NCBI GenBank assembly: GCA_017616735.1
Contig: JAFZXP010000050.1
Span: 1 to 39,251, forward strand
Length of the DNA: 39,251 nucleotides
Reading direction: 5' to 3'
Source of the DNA: Bacteroidales bacterium
Lineage (GTDB): Bacteria; Bacteroidota; Bacteroidia; Bacteroidales; F082
Made by a program: the position numbers and the translations under genes. The notes beneath the pieces are model-generated. The model did not search any database, was not told where the DNA came from, and was given only the letters and a program-made list of their open reading frames with translations. Shown here piece after piece: positions 23,900 to 34,317 of the stretch. How positions within the stretch are numbered: position 1 is the first letter of the stretch; each line of letters begins with the position of its first letter.

Positions 23900-26122
23900 A
23901 TGATGACGCTACCTGACACTTATTCACCTGAAGAGAAAGTTGAGTTGGAAAGACAGTTCAACGAGCTTTTACAGTGTTGGAAATCAAGGAAAAACGAGCA
24001 GGACGTGGCTATGGTGACCGAGGCTTATCTGCTAGCCGCCAACGCCCATAAGGACGCGCGCCGCCGCTCGGGCGAGCCTTATATGTACCATCCGCTGGCT
24101 GTAGCCACAATCATCGCCGGCGAAATGGGCATGGGCCGCACGTCGATAATCTGCGCCTTGCTGCACGACGTGGTGGAAGACACCGAATATACACTCGACG
24201 ACATGCGTCAGCGCTTCGGCGACAAGGTGGCTGAGATTGTGGACGGCGTCACCAAACTGACCAAAGAAGACTTCGACGAGCAGACGGCTCGCAGTATGCA
24301 GGCCGAGACATTCCGCAAGGTGATAATGAGCATGTCGTACGACATCCGCGTGATACTGGTCAAGCTGGCCGACAGACTGCACAACATGCGCACACTCAGC
24401 TCGATGCCTCATCACAAACAGCTTAAAATAGCTTCGGAAACAACGCAGATTTACGCGCCGCTTGCATATCGTCTCGGATTATATAAGATAAAGGTGGAGC
24501 TCGACGATCTCTGCCTCAAGTACATCAACCCTCAGGTGTTCGAGTCGGTGCAGCGTCAGTTGGCCGAGGTGAGGGAACGCAAAATCAAGGAACTGGAAGA
24601 GTTTATGGCTCCGGTGAAGGCCGACCTTGAAAAGATGGGCGTAAAAGTGCGGACGCAGGCCATTGAACGCAACGTGAGCGCCGTGTGGGAGCGTATGGCC
24701 AAGTTCGGACAGTCGCTCGAAGAGGTGTACGACACATATGTGGCCCGCATCATAATCGACTGCCCCAATGTCGAAGACGAGAAGCTGCGCTGCTGGGAGA
24801 CATTTGCAATATTCACCAAGTATTATTATCCCGACAACAAGAAGATGCGCGACTGGGTGTCGTTCCCCAAAACCAATGGCTATGCCTCGATACATGCTGT
24901 GTTTATGAGCAATAGCGGCAACTGGGTGGAGACGCAGATACGCACCGAGCGCATGGACGAGATTGCCGAGAACGGATTCGCGGCCTACTGGAAATACCGC
25001 GACCAGAACAGCAATGCCGAGTCGGGACTCGACCTCTGGATGAAGGTGGTGCGCAACTTGGTGCAGCAAGCCGACGAAAATCATGTGTCGGCTATTGAGT
25101 TTATCGACAATTTCAAGTTGGATCTTTTCAACGACGAGATATTTGTTTTCACCCCTAAAGGCGACAAGATAACATTGCCGAAAGGCTCGACAGTGCTCGA
25201 CTTCGCATACAATATCCACACCGACCTTGGCAACCGTTGCGTGGGCGCCAACATCAACAAAAAGCTGTCGCCAATCGACACCGAGCTGAAGATGGGCGAC
25301 CAGGTGGAGGTGATAACGTCGGAATATCAGGAACCGCAGGAGAAATGGTTCGACTATCTGGCCACTTCGAGCGCCAAGAGCCGCCTGAAAAACGGCATCA
25401 AAGACTTCCGCAAGGAGTTTAAAGAGAAAGGCAAGGCCATGCTCAGAGAGTATTTCGAGCGTGCCAAAATCGACTTCAGCAAGCAGAACCGCAACACCTT
25501 GGCCGAAAAGTTCAATCTGGCCACACGCAACGACCTGTATTATTTTGTCGCCACACGCAAGATAGGCCAGCAGGACGTGGAAAACTGCCTCAAGGGCAGC
25601 GACGCCCACTGGTCGGATTATCTGATGAAATATCTCACCTTTGGATTTGTGAGGCCGTCATCCAGAAAAAGCGATGAAAAAGCCGACGAAAACAGCGTGT
25701 CGGGCTATGTGATTTCCACCTGCTGCAACCCGATTCCGGGCGACGACGTGGTGGCTATACAGCTGCCCGGACAGCCTATGCAGATACATCATCCCGACTG
25801 CCCCGAGGCTCAGAAACTGATGTCGCGTTACGGCGAAAACATAGTGAAGGCGAGGATGCAGTTTGGCGATGAGTTTGCTTTTTTGGCAACTCTTAAAGTG
25901 CTGGCAGTCAATAAGATGGGTTTTGGTGCCACTTTGTTCGACATCATCACCAATCAGGAGAAACTCGACATGCAGGCCATGGAGATGAAGATTGAGGGCG
26001 GAATGGTGGTGGCGACGGTGTCGGTTTATGTCAACAACCTCAAAACCCTTGAAAATCTTATAGATAAGATCAGGAAGCTGGAGCTTGTGAAAAAAGTTGA
26101 AAGAGTGGGGAAGCGGAGCTGA
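23900..26122 (+). CDS. rel: Bifunctional (p)ppGpp synthetase/hydrolase (RSH)
   Basis: A 740-aa stringent-response enzyme. The hydrolase HD domain has ALLHDVVEDTEY (the HD pair near residue 89) and ADRLHNMRTL. The synthetase domain has VYDTYVARIII, FPKTNGYASIH and VETQIRTERMDEIAE. The loop usually reading GRxKSIYSIWxKM in this phylum is IERNVSAVWERM. The TGS domain follows (VFTPKGDKITLPKGSTVLDF), then a zinc-finger-like CC motif (STCCNPIPGDDVV) and a C-terminal ACT domain. Both catalytic domains look present; the altered synthetase loop might lower synthesis. Monocistronic by position. Confidence 0.93.
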   Translation: MMTLPDTYSPEEKVELERQFNELLQCWKSRKNEQDVAMVTEAYLLAANAHKDARRRSGEPYMYHPLAVATIIAGEMGMGRTSIICALLHDVVEDTEYTLDDMRQRFGDKVAEIVDGVTKLTKEDFDEQTARSMQAETFRKVIMSMSYDIRVILVKLADRLHNMRTLSSMPHHKQLKIASETTQIYAPLAYRLGLYKIKVELDDLCLKYINPQVFESVQRQLAEVRERKIKELEEFMAPVKADLEKMGVKVRTQAIERNVSAVWERMAKFGQSLEEVYDTYVARIIIDCPNVEDEKLRCWETFAIFTKYYYPDNKKMRDWVSFPKTNGYASIHAVFMSNSGNWVETQIRTERMDEIAENGFAAYWKYRDQNSNAESGLDLWMKVVRNLVQQADENHVSAIEFIDNFKLDLFNDEIFVFTPKGDKITLPKGSTVLDFAYNIHTDLGNRCVGANINKKLSPIDTELKMGDQVEVITSEYQEPQEKWFDYLATSSAKSRLKNGIKDFRKEFKEKGKAMLREYFERAKIDFSKQNRNTLAEKFNLATRNDLYYFVATRKIGQQDVENCLKGSDAHWSDYLMKYLTFGFVRPSSRKSDEKADENSVSGYVISTCCNPIPGDDVVAIQLPGQPMQIHHPDCPEAQKLMSRYGENIVKARMQFGDEFAFLATLKVLAVNKMGFGATLFDIITNQEKLDMQAMEMKIEGGMVVATVSVYVNNLKTLENLIDKIRKLELVKKVERVGKRS

Positions 26123-26131
26123 AAAATTTCG

Positions 26132-26139
26132 TATTTTTG
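26132..26139 (+). promoter_or_regulatory. -7 element, likely for purA
   Basis: TATTTTTG, 10 nt past the rel stop and 164 nt before the purA ATG. The inverted REP pair lies in between. No -33 TTG at proper spacing was seen. Confidence 0.4.
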
Positions 26140-26168
26140 TACGCTTTGAATGACGAAAACAGGGTCTT

Positions 26169-26266
26169 CGTCATTTCGACTGAAGCCGATAGGCGGAATG
26201 GAGAAATCTCCTGCAAATAAGAAACTAAAAATAGGTTGAGATTTCTCGACTACGCTCGGAATGACG
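26169..26266. repeat. Inverted pair of REP-like units in the purA leader
   Basis: CGTCATTTCGACTGAAG...GGAGAAATCTC (26169-26210) is answered by GAGATTTCTCGACTACGCTC with GGAATGACG (26238-26266). The pair can fold into one long hairpin. Confidence 0.8.
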
Positions 26267-26279
26267 TTTTAAATTTTGA

Positions 26280-27581
<1,302 letters not shown>

Positions 27582-27651
27582 ACGTTAGTCTTTAGTCTTT
27601 AGTTGTTAGACATTAGTTACTAAAGACTAGAGACTAAAAACTAAAGACTAA
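27582..27651 (+). repeat. Inverted heptamer tract between purA and the ATP-grasp gene
   Basis: TTAGTCTTTAGT (27585-27596) pairs perfectly with ACTAAAGACTAA (27640-27651). The second arm ends one base before the next ATG, so the hairpin may hide that start or act as a leaky terminator. Confidence 0.75.
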
Positions 27652-27652
27652 T

Positions 27653-28804
27653 ATGATTATACTTGAAAAACCATACGTTTCAGCTCCATTGGTGGAGTAT
27701 CTGGAGAAATCGCAAATTGCAGTTCTGAGAAATGAGATGTCGGAGCTTTTGGCAAAGCAAGGCCATAAGCTGAATCTTGTTAACGACAAGGAGTTTGTTG
27801 AGCAATATCAGCAAACTGGCAAGCTTTATGCCGTGTCGGAGAATGCTTTGGTGTGGCTGTATCCGCATCTGGCAGGCTCTGAGCTCATTGAAAAAGTGAA
27901 AATCGTTAAGGACAAGGCCGAGTTTCGTAAGATTTGCGCCAAGATTTTCCCTGACTTCTACTATAAAGAAGTGGAAATGAATGAATTACGTTCGCTAAAT
28001 CCTGACAATCTGCCGTTGCCTTTGGTGATAAAGCCGGCAGTCGGATTCCTCAGCGTGGGCGTTTACATTGTGCGCGACAAGAAAGAATGGCGGGATGCTT
28101 TGGACGATATAGACAAGAATTTTGCCAAACAGTGCGCGGTGTTCCCTGAAACGGTGGTCAAAAGCGGCAAATTTGTGCTCGAAGACTTCATACAAGGCGA
28201 AGAATATGCTGTTGACGCTTATTACGACAAAGACGGTAAGCCAAATATTATCAATATCTTCCATCATATCTTCAAGTCGGAGACCGATGTCAGCGACCGC
28301 CTCTATTGCATGAGCAAGGAGATTTTTGAGAAGAATTACGGCCCGTTCAACCAGTTCCTCATCGACTTGAACGGCGTGCTGAATCTCAGCAACTTCCCGA
28401 TGCATGTGGAGTTCCGTGTCGATAAGAATAGCGGCAAAGCCATCCCGATTGAGGTGAATCCGCTGCGTTTCGCAGGCATGTGCCTCAACGATTTGACACG
28501 TCACACCTGCGGTTTGCTGCCAGTGCAATGCTATTTCGAGGGCATTCATCCCGATTATGCCACGATGTGGAATAGCATTGAAGACGATGTGTTCAGCTTT
28601 GTGGTTTTGGACAAGCCTTACGAGACGACGAAAGCTCTTGATTTTGAAAAGATTAAGAGGCATTTCCATGGCGTTGTCGAGACTCGCGACCTCCAGAATC
28701 CGGCCATGAGCGTGTGGGGATTTTTGTTCGTGAAGACCGACAAGGCGCATCGTGCCGAATTGCAGGAGATATTGAATTCTGATTTGACAGAATTTATAAA
28801 ATGA
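27653..28804 (+). CDS. ATP-grasp domain protein
   Basis: A 383-aa cytosolic protein likely forming an amide or ester bond through an acyl-phosphate. Visible ATP-grasp parts are LPLVIKPAVGFLSVGVYIV (lysine and glycine loop), FVLEDFIQGEEYAVDAYY and HVEFRVD...IPIEVNPLRFAG with the Mg-binding E and N. The N-terminal preATP domain is short. Substrate unknown. It overlaps the downstream transglutaminase-like lipoprotein by 4 nt (ATGA), so the two are made together. Confidence 0.83.
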   Translation: MIILEKPYVSAPLVEYLEKSQIAVLRNEMSELLAKQGHKLNLVNDKEFVEQYQQTGKLYAVSENALVWLYPHLAGSELIEKVKIVKDKAEFRKICAKIFPDFYYKEVEMNELRSLNPDNLPLPLVIKPAVGFLSVGVYIVRDKKEWRDALDDIDKNFAKQCAVFPETVVKSGKFVLEDFIQGEEYAVDAYYDKDGKPNIINIFHHIFKSETDVSDRLYCMSKEIFEKNYGPFNQFLIDLNGVLNLSNFPMHVEFRVDKNSGKAIPIEVNPLRFAGMCLNDLTRHTCGLLPVQCYFEGIHPDYATMWNSIEDDVFSFVVLDKPYETTKALDFEKIKRHFHGVVETRDLQNPAMSVWGFLFVKTDKAHRAELQEILNSDLTEFIK

Positions 28805-31233
28805 AAAAAATATTCCTTTTTATTGTTATTTCATTAATAGCAATATCGTGTTCCGACAGTAATTCGAAAAAAGAGCGGAAAGCATTGGATTTTCTGTATG
28901 CTTCGATGCCGCAGTGCGATGCCGTTGATTACGCTGAAGATTATTTTTTGCAAAATATCGAGGCGTCTTTCAAGGCAAAAGAGGAGTTGCCATGGGGCAA
29001 TTCGGTGCCTGAGCGTGAATTCAAGCATTTCGTGTTGCCGATTCGTGTAAACAACGAGAATTTGGATGATTTCAGAACGTTTTATTACGATGAATTGCGC
29101 GACAGAGTCAAGGATTTGTCGATGTACGATGCCGTTTTGGAAGTCAATCATTGGTGTCACGAGAAGGTGAACTATAAAGGCTCCGATTCCAGAACCAGTG
29201 CTCCGATGGCGACCATCAAAACCTCGTGGGGACGCTGCGGCGAGGAGTCGACTTTGCTGGTGGCGGCTTTGCGTACGGTTTGCATCCCAGCACGTCAGGT
29301 TTATGTGCCACGCTGGGCGCATTGCGACGACAACCATGCCTGGGTGGAGGCTTGGGTTGACGGCAGGTGGCATTTCTTGGGCGCCTGTGAGCCTGAGCCA
29401 GTGCTCGATCTGGGTTGGTTTAATGCCCCTGCATCGCGCGCATTGCTAGTGCACACTCGTGTTTTCGGCGATTACAACGGCCCAGAGGAAGTTATCGACC
29501 GAAATGCCAACTATACCGAAATCAATGTTGTTGAAAACTATGCCGCGACAGCCAAACTGAATGTCAAAGTTGTTGACGCCGAAGGCAAAGCGGTTAAAGG
29601 TGCACGTGTCGATTTCAAGATTTACAATTATTCGGAATACAACACAGTTGCTACAAAATACACTGATAATCATGGAGATACATGGTTGACAGCCGGATTG
29701 GGTACGATGATGGTTTATGCCTCGAAAAATGGAAAATTCGGCTACGAGGTGCTGAAAATCGGGTCAACCGATAATATCAGAATAACGTTATGTAGAGACG
29801 ATGTGTACATCGTCTCTACGGATATCGAATCATACGATTACGACATAATTCCACCCGTTGAAAATGCCCGAATCCCCAATGTTTCAGCCGAAATGCGCGC
29901 CGAAAACAACCGTCGTGCCGCCTATGAGGATTCAATACGTAATGCCTACGTCGCAAAATGTGTTGCCGCCCAAAACGAAGGCGATTACAACCATGAAATC
30001 ATGGCGAAATCATGGGGTAACTATCAGACAATCAAGAATTTCGTTGATTACGCAAGAGAATCGGGCAGGGAAGAGGAGGCATATAAAATTTTAGGTGTTA
30101 TTTCTGACAAGGATTTGCGTGACGTAACCATGGATGTTTTAATCGATTGTGTAGAGACGTTTCCTGAAACGTCTCAAAATGACGATTTTTATTACAAATA
30201 CATTGTAAATCCTCGCGTTTCCAACGAAATGTTGCGCCCATATCGTGCCGAATTTAACAAATTTGTAGAGACGTTTCCTGAAACGTCTCTCACGACGCCA
30301 TCAGATATCATCAAGTTCGTCCGCGACAGCATTGAAATCAGCAATGATTTGAATGTACGCCAGATTCCGATGTCGCCGGACGGTGTCATGCGCAGCCGTG
30401 TAACCGACTCGCATTCGCGCGACATTTTCTTTGTGGCACTGGCCCGCGCCGCAGGCCACCCTTCACGAATTGACCCTGTCACGGGCAAGGTGCAGTATTA
30501 TGATAATCAATGGATTGATGTCGATTTTGCCCCTGTAGAGACGTTTCCTGAAACGTCTCAAAAACCAGGCACATTAGTCATTGATTATCAAGGCACCGAC
30601 GACCCACGATATTACACGCATTTCAGCATTAAGGAATTCAACGGCAACACCTTCGACCTGCTGGCATACGATACCATGGATCCTGGAATGGACGTTGGAA
30701 TGACGCTGTCGCAGATGATGGCCGAGGGCGGCATAACACTCGACCCGGGCTATTACGTCATGAGTTCGGGGCCGCGCCTTGATGACGGCAGCGTGCTTAA
30801 TCATTTGGTTTTCTTCACGATAGAGAGCGGAAAGAAAACAAATGTCGAATTGATTATGCGCGAACCTATCGTAGAGACGTTTCCTGAAACGTCTCAAAAC
30901 GAAACGTCCAATTTACGCATTGTTGCCTATCTCGACAGCGGCAGCGAACCTACCACCCATGCCATGCAGGAATTCTCGATTTTGAAATCTGATTTTGAAA
31001 AGTGGGGAGGAAGCATTGAGTTTGTGTTCCGCGGCGAAAGCGATTTCAATAATTTCAAATCTAAGAAATTCAATGAGTTGCCTGATAATATCGTGATGAA
31101 AATTGACGGCGGCGTTGAAAGCGTCAATTTGCCTCTCTTTACGATAGTCGACGAAAACGATGAAATAGTTTATTCAAGCCAAGGCTACAAAATCGGTCTT
31201 GGCGAGCAGATGCGCAATATCTTAATGCATTAA
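28801..31233 (+). CDS. Transglutaminase-like lipoprotein carrying five translated palindromes
   Basis: An 810-aa exported lipoprotein (signal MKKIFLFIVISLIAIS, Cys at 17). A transglutaminase-like core spans about 60-230, with the Cys in WGRCGEESTLL (about 146) and the His in DDNHAWVEAWVDG (about 179). A carboxypeptidase-regulatory-like beta domain follows (LNVKVVDAEGKAVKGARVDF). Its C-terminal half carries four in-frame VETFPETSQ or VETFPETSL segments (near residues 451, 489, 579 and 691) and one CRDDVYIVST segment (near 331), all translated DNA palindromes. Likely periplasmic or surface peptide or amide chemistry; the substrate is unknown. The stop overlaps the convergent cotH-like gene by 12 bp. 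Confidence 0.82.
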   Translation: MKKIFLFIVISLIAISCSDSNSKKERKALDFLYASMPQCDAVDYAEDYFLQNIEASFKAKEELPWGNSVPEREFKHFVLPIRVNNENLDDFRTFYYDELRDRVKDLSMYDAVLEVNHWCHEKVNYKGSDSRTSAPMATIKTSWGRCGEESTLLVAALRTVCIPARQVYVPRWAHCDDNHAWVEAWVDGRWHFLGACEPEPVLDLGWFNAPASRALLVHTRVFGDYNGPEEVIDRNANYTEINVVENYAATAKLNVKVVDAEGKAVKGARVDFKIYNYSEYNTVATKYTDNHGDTWLTAGLGTMMVYASKNGKFGYEVLKIGSTDNIRITLCRDDVYIVSTDIESYDYDIIPPVENARIPNVSAEMRAENNRRAAYEDSIRNAYVAKCVAAQNEGDYNHEIMAKSWGNYQTIKNFVDYARESGREEEAYKILGVISDKDLRDVTMDVLIDCVETFPETSQNDDFYYKYIVNPRVSNEMLRPYRAEFNKFVETFPETSLTTPSDIIKFVRDSIEISNDLNVRQIPMSPDGVMRSRVTDSHSRDIFFVALARAAGHPSRIDPVTGKVQYYDNQWIDVDFAPVETFPETSQKPGTLVIDYQGTDDPRYYTHFSIKEFNGNTFDLLAYDTMDPGMDVGMTLSQMMAEGGITLDPGYYVMSSGPRLDDGSVLNHLVFFTIESGKKTNVELIMREPIVETFPETSQNETSNLRIVAYLDSGSEPTTHAMQEFSILKSDFEKWGGSIEFVFRGESDFNNFKSKKFNELPDNIVMKIDGGVESVNLPLFTIVDENDEIVYSSQGYKIGLGEQMRNILMH
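29792..29819. repeat. Palindrome GTAGAGACGATGT/ACATCGTCTCTAC in coding DNA
   Basis: 13-base arms around GT, translated as RDDVYIVS within CRDDVYIVST. It shares the GTAGAGACG ends with the four palindromes further downstream. Confidence 0.85.
30151..30175. repeat. In-frame palindrome, copy 1
   Basis: GTA then GAGACGTTTC-CT-GAAACGTCTC, read as VETFPETSQ. Confidence 0.88.
30265..30289. repeat. In-frame palindrome, copy 2
   Basis: Same sequence as copy 1 (arms GAGACGTTTC / GAAACGTCTC), read as VETFPETSL. Confidence 0.88.
30535..30559. repeat. In-frame palindrome, copy 3
   Basis: Same sequence as copy 1, read as VETFPETSQ. Confidence 0.88.
30871..30895. repeat. In-frame palindrome, copy 4
   Basis: Same sequence as copy 1, read as VETFPETSQ, and followed by a further GAAACGTC. 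Confidence 0.88.
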
Positions 31234-33237
31234 GGCTATCTTGCCGACCACCGATTTGCCGGCTGTGCTGATTCGCAGATTGTATAAGCCGTTGGGCAAA
31301 CTGGACAGGTTGATTGTGCGACTGCGGTAAACAGCCATTCTCTTTCCGGTGATGTCAAAAACCTCGACAGAAATCACATCCTCTTCAGTGCTTATGTTGA
31401 TAATTCCGCTCGACGGGTTGGGGTAGATGCTGATTGAACCTTCCGACAAAGCCTCAACATTGTCAAAGTCGTACGATGCCACCCAGCTTTCGGGCAAGCT
31501 GTTGTCCATGTTGAGGTCGATAAGCTGCAAAAAGGCTCCCAAGCCGTCGGCCTCGATTGGCCATGGCTCGGTGTCGGCGTATTTCACTTGGTCGATGACA
31601 TCGCCCCAGGCGTTGGCTATCACAATGTCTTCCGATTTGTTGGAGAGCTTGCGCAGATACTGCCCGAACGGGATGCGGTTGTAGCGCTCGATAAAGCTTA
31701 GCGAGTCGGAGCAGAGAACCAGTTTGCCGTGTGCCTCGAGGCTTGAGCCCACAGGGAAAGTGTATGTTACGCCAAGGTTGCGTAAGTAAACTCCGGTAAG
31801 GTCGACCGAGGCGTCGCTGTTGTTGCTGATTTCAATAAATTCGTAGTTGTTGCCGTCGATAGTGTCGTTGGGCAGCGGGTTGTAGTTGATGCGCGAGATT
31901 ACCAAAGAAGGCAAATCGGGGTAGTCACAATTAAATGAGGAACTGATGTTTTGATCTAACCAGTTGATTCGCTGTTGAATCCAGTTTTTCATGGCCTGCA
32001 CTTCCGATGCATGCTGATTCATGGTGTGCCAACGTTGGTTGTTTCGTTCCACGCCTTCGGCTATCCATTGGTCGATCTCGTCCATTCTGGCGCATATCAG
32101 GTTGTAATCCAATACGTTGCCTGTGGCTGTCACCTCGGCCCAACGTCTGGCTAAATAGCACCGGAACGTGTTGGTGTCGAACAAATCTTTCCAGAATTTG
32201 GGGCCGTTATTGTCATCGTTGTTGAACTGCCACACGTCGTAGCGGCTGCGGTTGCCGAATTCGTCGTGACCATACGTCAGGTTGTAATCCCAAATCGGGC
32301 CGGCGCGCAGCTTGCCTTTACGGTCTTTGTGGAAGAAAGTGCTCAACTGGTATACATCCACATTTGACGAGAACTCGGCAATAATCATGAAATCGACAAA
32401 ACTTGCCACGTCGATTATGCTTGGAATGCCATTGGCCAAGCTGAGGTTATGATTGCCCGCCTGTGTGGCAAGGTTCATAAACACGTTTTTTATGTAGTTG
32501 TTTTGGGTGGTTGTAATGTCGCCATGCTTCGGATAATGATGCACGAAAGTGGCTGTGGCGCTGCCTGGCCATCCGCTGCTGTAGCCCGGCATGGTCCAAG
32601 CGGCAGGTGAAGTGTAATCGCTTCTGTCGGTCTGCACGATATATCCGCCCGTAACTTCAGGATAGCTGTTGCAGTTTTGATCCATCTTCTGGATGTTGAC
32701 ACGGTTATCGTCGGCTTTTATCTTCTCCATGAAGACGTAAAGGCCTTTGTAGTCGCCGTTTATCACCACTTCGCAATAAACGCGGCGCGGTGAATACTGC
32801 CCTAGGTTTTCGTATAATTCGTATGAAATGACGTCGCGCATGCCGGTCTGGTCAAATGCCAGCGAGTTTAAGATCCAGTCGTTTTCCTTGGGCATGCCAA
32901 GAATGCTGACGTTGTTGTTGGTGACGTCATCAGATTGCAGAGTCTCAAGGCCGTAAGGCTTTTTGGGCAACATTTGCGACGAGCTGCCTCGAGTTTCGAT
33001 GCCTATTCGGCCGTCGTAATTCAGAAATTCAGGGTTGTTGATGTCTGTCAGATAGTTTCTCGAGCCATCCTGATGCCATATTATCTTCATGTTTCCCAAA
33101 ACCTTGGGTTCGTCGGGAATATTCACCCCTCCGTCTGTATCTATAACTACAATCGGAAGATTGCTGTCGGTGAAATTCTGCGCTGATGCCAGCATCGGCA
33201 GCAACAGCATCATCATTATGGCCAACCATCTCTTCAT
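31222..33237 (-). CDS. CotH-like kinase-domain protein with lamin-tail and T9SS domains
   Basis: A 671-aa secreted protein. Signal peptide MKRWLAIMMMLLLPMLASAQ. The CotH fold is marked by GRIGIETRGSSSQMLPKKP, then NDWILNSLAFDQTGMRDVIS and GPIWDYNLTYG. CotH proteins can phosphorylate extracellular proteins in spore coats; the bacterial T9SS forms are untested in general. A lamin-tail domain (ISRINYNP...YEFIEISNNS...LVLCSDS) lies near residues 450-550, and the type A sorting domain is ISIYPNPSSGIINISTEED to the end. The start is 3 nt after the stop of the upstream T9SS gene, so they form an operon. Confidence 0.87.
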   Translation of the reverse strand: MKRWLAIMMMLLLPMLASAQNFTDSNLPIVVIDTDGGVNIPDEPKVLGNMKIIWHQDGSRNYLTDINNPEFLNYDGRIGIETRGSSSQMLPKKPYGLETLQSDDVTNNNVSILGMPKENDWILNSLAFDQTGMRDVISYELYENLGQYSPRRVYCEVVINGDYKGLYVFMEKIKADDNRVNIQKMDQNCNSYPEVTGGYIVQTDRSDYTSPAAWTMPGYSSGWPGSATATFVHHYPKHGDITTTQNNYIKNVFMNLATQAGNHNLSLANGIPSIIDVASFVDFMIIAEFSSNVDVYQLSTFFHKDRKGKLRAGPIWDYNLTYGHDEFGNRSRYDVWQFNNDDNNGPKFWKDLFDTNTFRCYLARRWAEVTATGNVLDYNLICARMDEIDQWIAEGVERNNQRWHTMNQHASEVQAMKNWIQQRINWLDQNISSSFNCDYPDLPSLVISRINYNPLPNDTIDGNNYEFIEISNNSDASVDLTGVYLRNLGVTYTFPVGSSLEAHGKLVLCSDSLSFIERYNRIPFGQYLRKLSNKSEDIVIANAWGDVIDQVKYADTEPWPIEADGLGAFLQLIDLNMDNSLPESWVASYDFDNVEALSEGSISIYPNPSSGIINISTEEDVISVEVFDITGKRMAVYRSRTINLSSLPNGLYNLRISTAGKSVVGKIALMH

Positions 33238-33240
33238 AAT

Positions 33241-34308
33241 CTAACGTCTAACGACTACTTTCTCAGTTGTACCGTCGGGTTTTCTGATGAGATAGATGCC
33301 TTCAGGCAGTGTTATCGTCTCTTTTTCAGTTATCCGCTTGCTGATAACCAGCTGTCCGAGACTGTTGAATATGGCGATGTCGCCAGTGCCCTCGATGGTG
33401 AATGTGCCGCTCGACGGGTTAGGGTAGATGCTTGTCTGGGCCGAGATCTCTTCGGTTGAATCGGTACTTGCCGTAGCCCAGAAGGTGAACATTGCCGTGG
33501 CGCATCCGCAGTCGAGTGTGAACATGATATCGATCCATGTGGTTGATCCGACGGCGATGTTTGGCAGCATGGTGGCCACGCCTCTAATCTCGATAATCTC
33601 GTCGGTAGCGGCCGGGAATGTTGGCGCTTCGACGCCGTTGGCATACAGATGGATGTTGGTGAAATACTCAGTTTGCGGGGTGATGTACACGTTGAGCGGT
33701 TCGTAGCCCACGTTGATGAATTTGAAGCTGAATTCCACCTCCGAGCCAGGCGTCATGCTTGTCTGCATATTGTCAGGCGTCACTTGCATGGCGTATTTTT
33801 CAACCAGGTCGACATTGACATCGTCGATGGTGAGCACGTAGTCGCCGTAAGCCGAAACCGCATGAATGCCGAAGTATTCATGATCAGCTGCTACCTCGTC
33901 GATGTAAGCTGAAAATTGCTCATAACCGCCGATATTCACAATGTCTGAAAGCAAAAGCTGTGTCATGGCACTCGGATATGCCGCACTGCCAGCCCATATC
34001 TCCAATTGGTATCCGCCGTCGGAGATTGCCCAAAGCGAGAAACGGTATTTAAGCTGCTCACTCATGTTCATCTGCATAAACATCCACGAGTCGGCACTGT
34101 CGGTATATGCATACCAATTGCCGGTATGGGCGATACGGTTGTGGTCTTTGGGCAGGTATCCCGCCAGCCATGTGTCGTTGGCGGTTACCCATCCGATAGG
34201 CGCCTGTCCGTCCTGATTGGCATATTCGAAGCCGTCAAAAAGAATGCTTCCGGCGTATGCGAATCTCGTCGCGATCAATATCAATAAGGTGATAACAAAT
34301 CTTTTCAT
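33241..34308 (-). CDS. T9SS-exported choice-of-anchor-like protein
   Basis: A 355-aa protein from MKRFVITLLILIATRFAYA (signal peptide). An N-terminal jelly-roll domain (SILFDGFEYANQDGQAPIGW) similar to choice-of-anchor J modules, with the closing strand TIDDVNVDL, is followed by an Ig-like domain of unknown type. The type A sorting domain is TSIYPNPSSGTFTIEG with LPEGIYLIRKP. The last codons (VVRR and stop) come from a heptamer tract. The ATG at 34338 has no signal-like sequence and is rejected. Probably a surface protein co-expressed with the CotH-like protein. Confidence 0.78.
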   Translation of the reverse strand: MKRFVITLLILIATRFAYAGSILFDGFEYANQDGQAPIGWVTANDTWLAGYLPKDHNRIAHTGNWYAYTDSADSWMFMQMNMSEQLKYRFSLWAISDGGYQLEIWAGSAAYPSAMTQLLLSDIVNIGGYEQFSAYIDEVAADHEYFGIHAVSAYGDYVLTIDDVNVDLVEKYAMQVTPDNMQTSMTPGSEVEFSFKFINVGYEPLNVYITPQTEYFTNIHLYANGVEAPTFPAATDEIIEIRGVATMLPNIAVGSTTWIDIMFTLDCGCATAMFTFWATASTDSTEEISAQTSIYPNPSSGTFTIEGTGDIAIFNSLGQLVISKRITEKETITLPEGIYLIRKPDGTTEKVVVRR

Positions 34309-34317
34309 AATAACTAA

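Noticed and set aside
24479-25609. A 376-codon open frame on the minus strand opposite rel
   Set aside because: Shadow of the rel coding strand; low-complexity translation, no promoter, no family resemblance.
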